Assembly (NCBI GenBank): GCA_028456385.1
Contig: JALNQF010000250.1
Coordinates: forward strand, 1-60,644
Direction: 5' to 3'
DNA length: 60,644 nucleotides
DNA from: Ophiosphaerella korrae
Lineage: Eukaryota; Ascomycota; Dothideomycetes; Pleosporales; Phaeosphaeriaceae
Of the stretch, positions 22,910 through 33,128 are shown piece by piece (position 1 is the first letter of the stretch; the number at the start of each line of letters is the position of its first letter). Under the pieces are notes generated by a model. The model worked only from the letters and a program-made list of their open reading frames with translations. It ran no database searches and had not been told where the DNA came from. Both the position numbers and the translations under genes were made by a program.

Positions 22910-24419
22910 ATGCGCGACCTTCGCAGACAGGTTCTTGAGAGCCATAAGACCGTTTCGCGCAAGGCCCGCTCGCGCGTCGCTTCGGGCGCCTCTTCCAAGG
23001 TCAACTCGACAACAGCGTCACCTGCACAATCACGAGCTGCGAGTCGCACGCGCAGCCGACAAGTCTCAGATGAGGACGAGGAATATCTCAGCGACGGTAC
23101 CGCTTGGAGGTAAGTTTGACCGTACTTGCCTTTCGCCGACTTTCGTTGACATTTTTGGTTGCACTGCACTTCACATATGATGTCATGGTTCTTTACGCGC
23201 TAACAGAAATCTCCCAGCACCAACTCTATCGATGAATTACTCAACGGTGACTTGGTTGATGTCGCAGAAGATGCCTGGAAGTCTGAGCTCCGCACTCGCG
23301 TCGAGCAGATTAGTAACCTCAAGCGCAGTAGCACTGAGGGTCGCGCCGACAGCCTACATGCGTACACCCGCATACTCATGGCGCGTTATGCGCGGGAGGA
23401 AATAGAGAGCCACATGAGCCATCTTCTGCCCTCGATTCTTAGGAGTATCAGGCAGGAGACAACTGAACGCGAGACTGTCACAGCGCTGAAAGGTACGAAA
23501 TTCACTGCGTCCAACAAGTTGCAGCACCGACTAATACACCACAGCCTTCGCTGTTACAGTCCTTACCCTCGACTCTAATTCAATTTACGACGATGCCGCC
23601 GATCAACTCAGGCGATCCATACTGTCTTCCGAGTCGGTCGAAGTCAAAGTGAATGCAATTCACGCTCTCGGCATCGCTGCCTTCTTCGGCGGTGCGGGTG
23701 ACAACGAAATCCTAGACATCATGGCCCATTTTATTGAAATCATCGAGTCAGATGGCGCCGCTATCGATGCACAAGACGAAGGCAACGTGGTTGTTGCAGC
23801 TCTCGAACAATGGGGTCTGCTTGCAACTGAGATTGATGATTTGGAAGAGGAGACCGAAACTGCTATCGAAGCATTTGTGGAGCAGCTCGAAAGTGCAGAC
23901 GCTGGCGTCCAGATTGCTGCAGGAGAGAATATCGCTTTATTGTACGAGAAATCATATACAGTTCAAGAGGAGGACGAAGAGTTGTCGGATACGGAAGATC
24001 CTGACGACCCTGAAACCGACAAAAGCGCAGACAGGATGGTCAAGCGTTACCAGGTCTACCGAAGACAGGACCAGCTCCTGCACACCCTCGATGAGCTTGC
24101 AAACGTCTCCACTCGCCGAATCTCGAAAAAGGACCGAAAAACACTCCATTCGTCATTTGCAGACATCCGCAATTCAGTCGAGAAGCCAACAAGGGGACCA
24201 GGCTACTCCACAGCATTCGATCCAGATGGCAGAGTATACGGAGGTGGAAGGATGAAGGTCAAAGTCAACAAGAACCTAGAGGTTAGAATCGACAAGTGGT
24301 GGAAGTTGCAAAGGCTCAATGTTTTGCGACGGGCGCTCCAAGGTGGGTTCATCTATCACTATGATCAAAATGATGTTGTCAGCACAGCTTTGCCTTTCTC
24401 CATGGCTGGCAGGCGGTAG
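22910..24419 (+). CDS. Interferon-related developmental regulator (IFRD) family protein
   Basis: Exons 22910-23109, 23218-23492 and 23545-24419 give 449 aa. Acceptor TCTCCCAG at 23217 keeps the frame, unlike the nearer TAACAG. The N-terminus is basic and Ser-rich (RDLRRQVLESHKTVSRKAR). HEAT/ARM-like helices follow (VKVNAIHALGIAAFFGGAGD, EAFVEQLESADAGVQIAAGE), with an acidic insert EEDEELSDTEDPDDPETD. The IFRD C-terminal motif is near residues 350-435, including SKKDRKTLHSSFADI and WKLQRLNVLRRALQGGF. In animals IFRD proteins are transcriptional coregulators, and the yeast-like forms are linked to ribosomes; the fungal function is not settled. Identification rests on the C-terminal motif and domain order. 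Confidence 0.85.
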
Positions 24420-24905
24420 TATGACTGTATGACTGGCAGCATACGCGAGGCATAGACTTTGCATATCCCTACTTAGAATATCTAGCGTTACGGATACTTA
24501 CAGTGTGGCATTTCGATATTAATTTCAACTATTTGTTCTTTTGAATAGTTTGTTTTGTTGTGTACCATGCTGTGAATAATGGAGCCGAGTCGGAGGAGGC
24601 ACGGCGATGAGCTTTGAGCCCCGCGTTGCCCCTCATCAACACAGCCATGTTAACGCTCGCAATTTGAGCTTCTTGTTTATCTTCCTACAGAATCAGGGTG
24701 AGAAAAACGCGCCAAAGTGAGAATTGCCTCTTACCCACTGGAGGGAACGCTCATTGAGTGGCTACAACTTCCTTCAAAGGGGCTTGGCGCGTGGAAAGTT
24801 CTGGCAGCTTGTGGTGCCTGAGCCTCTCAGCCTCACCCCACCGAGCTTGCATAAAGCTAATCCCTCTCACTGCCGTCTTTCTGCAAAAGTTACAATCGAG
24901 AAACC
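24420..24905. other. Intergenic, promoter of the cyclophilin gene
   Basis: About 490 bp without a gene; a CT-rich segment and CTTGCATAAAGC near 24850 precede the start codon. Nothing else recognised. Confidence 0.5.
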
Positions 24906-26302
24906 ATGGCTAGCACTAGTAAGCTACTCCCTGGCTCGCAATTGAGCAGCGAGGCTTGATGTAACTGTCTACATGATACTAACAATCGTCAGAGCGCACG
25001 CGCTGCTTCTTTGACGTCGCAATCGGCAATACCAAGGCTGGCCGTGTCGCCTTTGAACTCGTAAGTAACACACTTTACAAAGAAACGCTCAGCTTAACAA
25101 GGTCATAGTACAATGATGTCGTTCCCAAGACAGCCGAGAACTTCCGCGCCTTGTGTACTGGCGAGAAGGGTGTAACTAAAGCCGGCAAGCCGCTACACTA
25201 TAAGGGCTCAGGATTTCACCGTGTCATTAAGGGCTTCATGATCCAGGGCGGGTAAGTGAGCCAAGTTGAAAATATATGGAAAGGGAGAAACTAACGATTG
25301 AAAGTGACTTTACAGAAGGCAATGGCACCGGTGGCGAGAGCATCTACGGAGAGAAATTCCAGGACGAGAACTTTGAGAGGATTCACGACAAGCCGTTCTT
25401 GTTGAGCATGGCGAACGCTGGGCCGGGTATGCGGATGGACTCTAACAAGGGATGATACAATGACTAACAGCAAAAGGTACCAATGGCTCACAGTTCTTCG
25501 TCACCACCGTCCCCACGCCGCATTTGGACAAAAAGCACGTTGTTTTCGGCGAGGTCATCAATGGCAAGAGCATCGTTCGGGAGATCGAGAATCTCAAGAC
25601 ACAGAGCGGCGACAAGCCAATGCAAGATGTAACCATCATCGGTATGAACAATGCTTAACACTTGCATATATGTGCTAACACGTAGAAGATTGTGGCGAGC
25701 TCTCAGGATCTGACTACGACAAGGCGACTGAAAAGGTCGCAGACGAGACCGGTGACCCATACGAAGATTTCCCTGAAGACCAGAAGGCTGGCGACAATGA
25801 GTGGAAAGGCGAAGAAATCCTCCAAATCGCCACCTCCCTCAAAGACATGGGAAATTCCGCATTCAAGTCCCAAAACCTCAGCCTCGGCCTGAAGAAGTAC
25901 CAAAAGTCGCTGCGCTACCTACACGAGTACCCTGCGCCCCTCGACTCTGATCCTCCAGATCTCTTCCCCAAAATGAATGCGCTGAAAATATCTGTGTATT
26001 CAAATTGCGCTTTGCTCCAAAATAAGGAGGGATTGTTCAGCGAGGCGGCAGAGAGCGCGACAAAGGCGCTGGATATCCCGGGCATTGGCGAGAAGGACAA
26101 GGCCAAGGCGTATTTCAGGCGGGCGCAGGCACGCATTGGGAAAAAGAATGATGAGCAGGCGCTAGAGGATTTAAACCTTGCGGCCAAGTTTGCGCCTGGC
26201 GATGCGGCGATATTGAGGGAGTTGGAAGGGGTGAAGAAGAGGGTTGCGGCACGGAAGGAGAAGGAGAAGAAGGCGTACAAGAATGCGTTTAATTTCGAAT
26301 GA
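24906..26302 (+). CDS. Cyclophilin-40 type peptidyl-prolyl isomerase with TPR repeats
   Basis: Exons 24906-24918, 24993-25060, 25109-25251, 25305-25426, 25477-25641 and 25686-26302 give 375 aa, the normal length. Residues 8-175 are the cyclophilin domain with catalytic stretches [26 protein letters not shown] and HVVFGEV. After an acidic linker ([16 protein letters not shown]), residues about 220-370 form TPR repeats ([50 protein letters not shown]) that bind the C-terminal MEEVD of Hsp90. It acts as an Hsp90 co-chaperone in the cytosol. The C-terminus is Lys-rich. Introns are 43-74 nt with canonical sites. Confidence 0.95.
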
Positions 26303-26776
26303 GTAGGACATGGCATGAGAGGGAGGGAGGTGAGATGAAGTGATATGGGATTATAGTTGAGTGACAAAGTATACATGAAGTCAATGGCAGACAATTCTCA
26401 GTTATCATATGTTGAGACTGAATCAAAGTGACTATCCACTTCTACCTTACTGAAAAATTGATGAACAGCCGCGAAATCATGGGCATTATCCAGTACACTT
26501 GACACCAATTTTTAAGATAACAAGCAGCGCAACGCTAGTACCGTACAGCGACAAGTCCCCAGTTCAATCCCCCTCACATCAATCCAGCATCAATTTCAAA
26601 CGTGCAGACACCTCACATCAAACGAATCACAACCATACAAGCTTAAATATCGAAACAATTCATGTTCTGCTTTTATTCCTATCTTCGTATATACCGTTCC
26701 ACCTGCCTTCACACTATGTACATTCTGCACCTCAATCCCCCCAGACAAACAGTCTACACAACAGATCCAGCATAAC
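26303..26776. other. Convergent spacer
   Basis: 3' regions of the cyclophilin gene and of the minus-strand repeat gene meet here. No gene recognised. Confidence 0.5.
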
Positions 26777-27365
26777 TTACGCAGGCGTTTCAGCGGGAGC
26801 AGAAGGTCTTGGCGCGGGTGGTGCGCCGCTGGGTACGCCGCTGGGCCTGGGGCCGGGGAAGCCACCTGAGGGGCGGGGACCAGTTGGCACGGCTGGGGTC
26901 ATAATCAGCGTAGAAAGAAAACACTTAGTGGAGATGCGTACGGAAGCCGGATGGGAAGCCGGATGGGAAGCCAGATGGGAAGCCAGATGGGAAGCCAGAT
27001 GGGAAGCCTCCTGATGGGATGGCTGTATGTGGTTAGTATCTTTGCTATTAATTGGGGAAGGGGGGTGTACGGAAGTTTGTGGGGAATCCTCCTGGGATGC
27101 CGGTTGGACGGGGACCGGTTGGACGGGGGCCAGTTGGACGGGGGCCAGTTGGACGGGGGCCAGTCGGGCGGGGGCCAGTTGCTGGGAGAGTTAGTTATTG
27201 GGAGGAGGGTGGAAGGGGGTGGGACGTACGAGCGCCGCTGGGGGGTCCGGCCTGGCGGACGAGGAGGGGAGAGGCGAAGGCGCTGAGATTTGTTAGTGGG
27301 GATGTATATGAGGAGGATGTGTCTGTGTACCCAGTGGCGAAGAGGGCAACGTATGAGAATCTCAT
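26777..27365 (-). CDS. Secreted Pro/Gly-rich repeat protein built from repeat exons
   Basis: Five minus-strand exons, 27331-27365, 27230-27282, 27071-27181, 26942-27022 and 26777-26892, join to 396 nt and 131 aa ending TAA. Residues 1-16 are a signal peptide (MRFSYVALFATGAFAS, cleavage after AFA). Exon 3 encodes TGPRP five times plus TGIPGGFPTNF; exon 4 encodes five GFPS-type units; exon 5 mixes both motifs (PTGPRPSGGFPGPRPSG). There is no cysteine. Introns are 48, 48, 48 and 49 nt, all begin GTAC, and the last three all interrupt a codon after its first base. A TATA box lies upstream. Family not recognised; a cell-wall, extracellular or effector-like role is possible. The TAA overlaps a GTAAGT, so a further exon cannot be excluded. 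Confidence 0.75.
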
Positions 27366-27451
27366 AATGAATGTGAGGAAGTAAGTGAGCTAAATTTCTT
27401 GGAGAAGACTTGGTAGAGTAGAGTGGTGATTTGCTATGGAGGACGCACACG

Positions 27452-27459
27452 TTTTTATA
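27452..27459 (-). promoter_or_regulatory. TATA box of the repeat secreted protein gene
   Basis: Minus-strand CTATAAAAAC lies about 90 bp before the start codon at 27365, a usual distance for a strongly expressed fungal gene. Confidence 0.6.
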
Positions 27460-28685
27460 GTTGCAGATACTGGCGATGGACAGTAGGTTGGAAGCATCAC
27501 CTGTTGTCCATAACTGTCCGCACGTCACAGCAATATGCATCCCGTGTTGGGGCAAGCTTTCCCTCCACGTTCTTAATGAGTCTCAATATCGCATGAGACG
27601 ACATGTTGTACAGCTCTGCATGCAAAAAGTAGTCACACAGTGAATTATCCTAATCTCCGATGTACCCGGAGCTGCGTTGGGAGTAGAAAAATGATGCGAG
27701 TAATTCTTACCCTGGCCATGAGTTATTAAGCATTTTTGCGGGTACCTAATCTATCGTTCAGGCGGTGACCAGGTACTCCGCAGTGACAAGCTTTTTTGTA
27801 TGTTAAAAGCGGACGTACAACCTCCGGTCGGTAGGTATATCCCATATGCTTTATCAAACGGCGAACCGAGAGATCCCCGGTGGTCGATCTCATGCGACCT
27901 TGTGGCGTTTTCGAGTAATAATTTGACCAGAGTGAATCATGGGTGTAACCGGGGCTGGGATATCTTGAAACCGTCGTCTCCTGTTGGGGTAATGGGCTTT
28001 GTGTTTGTGGTCATAACATATTGGCTGGCTAAATTCTTTGGCCACCTTCCATGTAATACTAAAATGAGTCAAAAGATGGAGAAGTTGCGCAAGAATTGGT
28101 GGCTAGGGTGGCGAGTTCATAGACCTCGCCAAACATAGGCGTGCGAACCATTGGCATGTTCGTAGAGGTATGTTGACCAGAAATCAATTTGCGGATATGG
28201 TAACCGAGGAAAAGTACAGGATTTCTCGACATTACTACGGACCAACTATCGAGGCTGAAGATTGTGGTAATCAGATTATATCGACGCTGGCAGATGTCTC
28301 CTCTTGTTAGATTGTGCGACGGCAATGATGCTGGTCAGATATGAAACAGCATATCTAAAACTGGCCACCTAGAGGGATAGGGAGGCGGGCTAGTAGTGCA
28401 AACGGCGCAATGTCGTTACAATAAGGTCAGCGTTTAATAAGTAGATGTGATATTGCCGTGAGCTTTGCCGTGTCCATGTCTAACAATTGGCCAGACATGG
28501 ATAATTCCGACATTCTTCCGGCGTCGCACCTGCATGATGAATGTCGATCTTGCTGGGGTAGATTAGATGCATACCAAGCGTACATTTGATACCGATGGCG
28601 CGAGAATGGCGGAATTGCACGGGGGCAATTGGCGGTGCAGCCAGCTACATGTTGCAATCTGGATCCGTGGTAAGATTGTATGACT

Positions 28686-28738
<53 letters not shown>

Positions 28739-28818
28739 GTGAGATTACATACATGACCGGCGCGCAAGGGAAAGGGTATCAATAATCATGGGTTTCCATC
28801 AGGTCTAGGCCCTTGGGC
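27460..28818. other. Intergenic region with (GT)n microsatellite
   Basis: No gene is recognised. An ATG-started 112-codon frame at 27800-28138 lacks motifs. The right end contains the 3' region of the PRKRIP1-like gene. Confidence 0.5.
28692..28738. repeat. (GT)n microsatellite
   Basis: About 22 GT units, in the 3' flank of the minus-strand PRKRIP1-like gene. Confidence 0.9.
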
Positions 28819-29433
28819 TCAGTCGTCGTCCTCGATGACCAGACCAATCTCTTCGGCGTTCTTGACCTCGCCCCCCTCGCCGTGGGCATCTCCATCGTTA
28901 CCGAGTCTGGGAATGTTGGCACTAGGAGCCAGCTTCCTCTTGCTTTTGTCTCCAGCTTCGACGGGCGTGCCTTCCCTATCACTGCCTGTGCCCTTTTTCC
29001 CCAGCTTCGCTCTTTCCTTCCGCAGCCGCGCCTTCTCCCGCTTCAGTCGATTCTTGTCCGTCTTTTCCCGGTCCTTCTTCTCCAGCTCTTCTCGCTTTTC
29101 CTTGGCAGCCTTCTCCTCCGCTTCGGTCCGGACCTCTTCGTCCATGAGGCGGAGTCGCTCATACTCGCGCCGCCGACTGGCTTTGTACACGTGAAACTCG
29201 CCTGAACCGGCTCCGGCGCTGGATCCTTGCACGTTTGCGACCATTTCGGGAGGCGCAGAGAGAAGCTTGGCGACAGCAGTAGATGGGATGACAATGTCGC
29301 GGTCAGGTTTCGCGAAGAGCGCTTCCACTGACGAGGCATGGCTGTCACGGGGAGTGAGGGCACGCTTTTTGGTAGGCCGCTTGGATCGCGGGTCTGCCGA
29401 AGTAGGTATCGATTCGGGGATGGGTTCCGACAT
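28819..29433 (-). CDS. PRKRIP1-like (DUF1168) nuclear protein
   Basis: Single exon, 204 aa, starting at ATG 29433, where a Pro/Ser-rich N-terminus (MSEPIPESIPTSADPRSKRP) opens; the longer open frame upstream has no family match. The conserved DUF1168 core is GEFHVYKASRRREYERLRLM at about residues 79-98, followed by a long charged helix rich in Lys/Glu/Arg (KAAKEKREELEKKDREKTDK). Human PRKRIP1 is a spliceosomal protein of the C complex that bridges U2 and other components (family knowledge). Basic KKRAL and KSKRKL segments may be nuclear signals. The acidic tail ends in EDDD. It is divergent from the mutase-family gene with only 265 bp between starts. Confidence 0.85.
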   Translation of the reverse strand: MSEPIPESIPTSADPRSKRPTKKRALTPRDSHASSVEALFAKPDRDIVIPSTAVAKLLSAPPEMVANVQGSSAGAGSGEFHVYKASRRREYERLRLMDEEVRTEAEEKAAKEKREELEKKDREKTDKNRLKREKARLRKERAKLGKKGTGSDREGTPVEAGDKSKRKLAPSANIPRLGNDGDAHGEGGEVKNAEEIGLVIEDDD

Positions 29434-29698
29434 GGTTGGGGCTGTGGTGCTGTGAGTGTTGGTGTTGATGTTCGGGGAGGCATGGTGACATAACACGAGC
29501 CTGGGCTGGACTTTTGCGGGCGCGACACGGAAGGGCGGGGCAGAGGGACCAAAGACGCAGTCGAATATGAAACATTGTTGACCTGCCTTCCCACATCCAG
29601 ACAGACGGTAATTTGCTTGCCTGCCCTGATATTCTTGATCCCTTCTCCTGCCACATCCTCCAGCATACATCTACAGAGTATAAACACCCTGCTTCAAC

Positions 29699-31471
29699 AT
29701 GGGAAAACCTCGGGTATGCATACTTGCACAGCACTCAAGCATGCGCCGTGACTAATAGCAGTGGTAGATGATCATACTGGTTCGCCATGCCCAGTCAGAA
29801 GGAAACAAGAACCGAGACATCCACCAGTTCATCCCCGACCATCGTGTGAAGCTGACCCCTCATGGTGTGACCCAGGTACGTGCCTTTGCCCTCCCACCTC
29901 TCTGGGCCCTAGGCTAAGAGGGGCATGATGCTAGGCCGAAGAAGCAGGTCGGCAGCTGCGCTCTCTACTCAAGCCAGACGACACCATACAGTTCTTCACC
30001 TCGCCCTATCGCCGTACCCGCGAAACCACCGAGGGCATCCTACGTACCCTGACCTCGGACGACCCCGCCCCCTCAGCCTTCCAGCGCAACAAGATCAAGG
30101 TCTTCGAAGAGCCGCGCCTGCGCGAACAGGACTTTGGCAACTTCCAGCCATGTTCTGCCGAAATGGAGCGCATGTGGCAGGAGAGGGCTGACTACGGCCA
30201 CTTCTTCTACCGCATCCCCGACGGCGAGAGTGCTGCCGATGCATACGACCGTGTCAGTGGCTTCAACGAGAGCCTGTGGCGCCAGTTTGGCGACGAGGAT
30301 TTTCCCAGTGTATGCGTGCTGGTCACCCATGGACTGATGACGAGAGTCTTTCTCATGAAATGGTAGGACGGCACACTTGACTCATCAAATACAGTGTATT
30401 GACATCCGCAGGTACCATTGGTCCGTGGAGTACTTTGAAGATCTTCGCAACATCAACCACTGCGAATTCATGATCATGAAGCGAAGCGAAAACAACGGCA
30501 AATTCATCCTGCAGAACGAGCTTCGCACCTGGTCTGAGCTGAAGCGACGAGCTGCTGCCAACCCGGCATCTGGCTCTACCACGTCCGGCAGGCCTACTCC
30601 AATCAGTGCAGGTCAACTGAATCCCTCGCCAACAATACCTGCTCGGCTATGGGGAGGTTGTATCAATGGCTGCACTCATGACCGGCAAAATTGGCCACGA
30701 CGACCCATGCGCAAGAACACTGCTGAGTATCTCGGATCGAAGGAACAGCAGCTTCCATCTGCAGCCGTAGCCACACTTGAGCCCTTGGAGAGCGAGAAAG
30801 AGGATCACCCCGTTACGAACCAAGTGACTCCCCCGACTATTGAGGAGCCATCGCCAGTCAAAATCTCGAGAAAGCATAGCGCCAAGGCCACACAACAGGG
30901 AGAGATACCCCCAGGGCTCGCATCACCCAACGACGCCTCGAATGACACCTCGAGTAGCGAAGAGGACGGTTCTACGGCTGCAACTCGAAATCACCAACAT
31001 ACCATCCCACGGACCGCCGCCATCGCACGACATCTGCAGCCGCCGCTGAAATCTCCCGCTGAAGGCTTCTCGGATGATTCAGACTACTTCCCGGGCATGC
31101 AGCATCTACAAAATCACAGGTCCAAGTTGCGCGCGTCTTCAAAGCAGCGCCAGGAGTCGAAGGAACGTAAGCTTGCACGAAGGCAAACAGAACAAAGCTG
31201 GAAAGAGGAGAGTGGTATGGGGATTGGAACGAAAACCGACAGACTGGGTGACGGCGACGCTACCAGCGACGACGCAGCAGCGAGGAAATATTCTGCTTCA
31301 AAGGAGGAGAGTATGCAAGGCCCCATCCTCCAGGAAGCGCTCAAGGGCGATATGATCGTTGAACATAACGAGGAGGAAAGGGTGAAGCTGGAGGGTGAGA
31401 AGAAGATTGCCGAGGCCGATGTAGAGAAGATGCAGGATGCTGAGCGGAAAGGATTGGGCGAAGTATATTAA
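29699..31471 (+). CDS. Histidine phosphatase (phosphoglycerate mutase) family protein, DET1-like
   Basis: Exons 29699-29713, 29768-29875, 29935-30362 and 30412-31471 give 536 aa. The N-terminal 235 residues form the catalytic domain: ILVRHAQSEGNKNRDIHQ (phospho-His in RHA, where most relatives have RHG), FFTSPYRRTRETTEGIL, REQDFGNFQ and the second histidine in VTHGLMTRVFLMKWYHW. This matches yeast Det1 and relatives, acid-phosphatase-like proteins involved in sterol traffic. Residues about 240-536 are low complexity, basic and acidic in turn (RKHSAKATQQGE, SKLRASSKQRQESKERKLAR), ending in charged helices; this extension is common in filamentous fungi. The first exon encodes only MGKPR. Confidence 0.87.
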
Positions 31472-31907
31472 ATTAACAGCAAGCGATGATAGATAAACCT
31501 AAATTCCTCGCCCGCTTCATTTTCCAACGTTTGAAAGAGGTGCGGATGGAAGTGGGTTCCAAGATTGCTAGAAGAGAGCATCAGTTCAGGTTTAGCGTGG
31601 GCCCATGAGTCACTCTCCCTTTACTCCTTGTGGAGATGAAGTATGCAGACATGACTGCACGCCACGCCTGGTCTATCTCACCTTCCCCATATAGTTGATG
31701 TAAGCTTGGGTAGATATGGAAAAATGTTCATCACCTTAGGGCTGCGGGGTATCGCCCTAGCAAAAGGGCGCAAGTATAGCATACATCTATCCACATGAGC
31801 TACGTCCCTCTATATAATAGGTTTGTGTAAGTATGTGAAGTATTTGAAACCTCTTTATCACTGCAAATCTGCCATCTCTCATATTTTGCATTCAATTACC
31901 ATTCGTC
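31472..31907. other. Intergenic, promoter of the S58 peptidase gene
   Basis: A TATATAA sequence at 31811-31817 is about 95 bp before the ATG at 31908, followed by a CT-rich leader. No gene otherwise. Confidence 0.55.
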
Positions 31908-33128
31908 ATGTCTTTCGAGCCAGCTTCCACTCCACGTCAACGCGTTAGAGACCTCCTTCCAACTGTCTATCTCGGCCGCTACAAGCCCGGACCAAAGAAC
32001 AGCTTGACAGATATTCCAGGTGTCCTAGTATCGACACAATCGATCCACGAGTCGTCAAAGTATCCAGATGCAAAGCCAGGTACAATCAATACTGGAGTAA
32101 CCACCATCCTCCCTCGCAAGGATTGGTTTGAACAGGGTACTTTCGCCGGTATATTTCGCTTCAATGGCTCTGGCGAAATGACAGGAAGCCACTGGATCGA
32201 AGAAACTGGACTCCTCCATAGCCCCATCGTTATCACCGGCAGCTTCGGCGTAGGCTCAGCATACAACGGCATCTACGAACATGCCATCCGTGAACACAGC
32301 GACTCAAACGGCAGCGCAGACTGGTTTCTCCTCCCCGTCGTCGCCGAAACATTCGACGGTTTCCTCCACGACGTAACCAAGTTCGCTGTTACACCCCAAC
32401 ACATCGTCACAGGCATCGACACTGCATCCTCCTCGCCCGTCCCGGAAGGCAACACCGGCGGCGGTACAGGCATGCTATGCCACTACTTCAAAGGCGGCAC
32501 GGGCTCCAGCTCGCGGCTCATCCCCACTTCGACGTCCACGCCCTATACCATCGCCGCGCTGGTACAAGCCAACTACGGCAAAATGATCGACTTCAAGATC
32601 TCCGGCGCCCCTATCGGCCGCCTCATCTTCAATGCAATCCAAGCCAATCTCACCACAAACCCCGTATCCACCCACGCACAAACCCTCGCTGCCATCGAAA
32701 AGGCCAAGGACAAGAAGGACGGCAGCATCATCGTCGTCCTTGCCACTGATGCGCCCCTGCACCCCACGCAGCTCCGCCGCCTCGCCAAACGCGCAACCGT
32801 CGGCCTCGCGCGCGTTGGTGGCTGGGGCTCTAATCCCTCAGGTGACATCTTCCTTGCGTTTTCAACTGGGAATGCATTATCTGTGTCTGGGGGCGACGGC
32901 GGCGACGGTGGGGGCAACGATACTATGGATCCGTTTGTGCCGGCGACGGTGGGCGTCGAGGTGGTGCATGATGCGACGATTAATGCGCTGTTTGAGGCGG
33001 GCGCGGATTGTGTGGAGGAGGCGATTTTGAACGCGGTTTGTATGGCGGAGAGTATGGATGGGGTTAGAGGGAGAGTGGAGGCTTTGGATTTGGGGGCTGT
33101 GAAGGGGTTGATGGAGAAGTATCTGTAA
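31908..33128 (+). CDS. Peptidase family S58 (DmpA/BapA-like aminopeptidase)
   Basis: Single exon, 406 aa. The sequence shows the Ntn-hydrolase-like fold of DmpA: NSLTDIPGVLVSTQSIHE near the start, FNGSGEMTGSHWIEETGLL, TGSFGVGSAYNGIYEHAI, a glycine-rich EGNTGGGTGMLCHYFKGGTG, and KKDGSIIVVLATDAPLHPTQ. In DmpA the chain self-cleaves before a serine in GSIIVV and that serine becomes the nucleophile; here it is Ser273. The family removes N-terminal amino acids, in some members D- or beta-residues. A Gly-rich insert (GGDGGDGGGND) sits near residue 325. Without a signal peptide it is probably cytosolic. The fungal substrate is unknown. Confidence 0.9.
   Translation: MSFEPASTPRQRVRDLLPTVYLGRYKPGPKNSLTDIPGVLVSTQSIHESSKYPDAKPGTINTGVTTILPRKDWFEQGTFAGIFRFNGSGEMTGSHWIEETGLLHSPIVITGSFGVGSAYNGIYEHAIREHSDSNGSADWFLLPVVAETFDGFLHDVTKFAVTPQHIVTGIDTASSSPVPEGNTGGGTGMLCHYFKGGTGSSSRLIPTSTSTPYTIAALVQANYGKMIDFKISGAPIGRLIFNAIQANLTTNPVSTHAQTLAAIEKAKDKKDGSIIVVLATDAPLHPTQLRRLAKRATVGLARVGGWGSNPSGDIFLAFSTGNALSVSGGDGGDGGGNDTMDPFVPATVGVEVVHDATINALFEAGADCVEEAILNAVCMAESMDGVRGRVEALDLGAVKGLMEKYL

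Noticed and set aside
26905..27555. Long minus-strand open frame and plus-strand open frames across the 27-kb repeat region
   Set aside because: They arise from the repeat composition; the five-exon minus-strand model has a start codon, signal peptide, canonical introns and one continuous frame in another register.
28835..29194. Plus-strand frame opposite the PRKRIP1-like gene
   Set aside because: Mirror of the Lys/Glu-rich coding strand, giving Ser/Phe-rich sequence with no motif.
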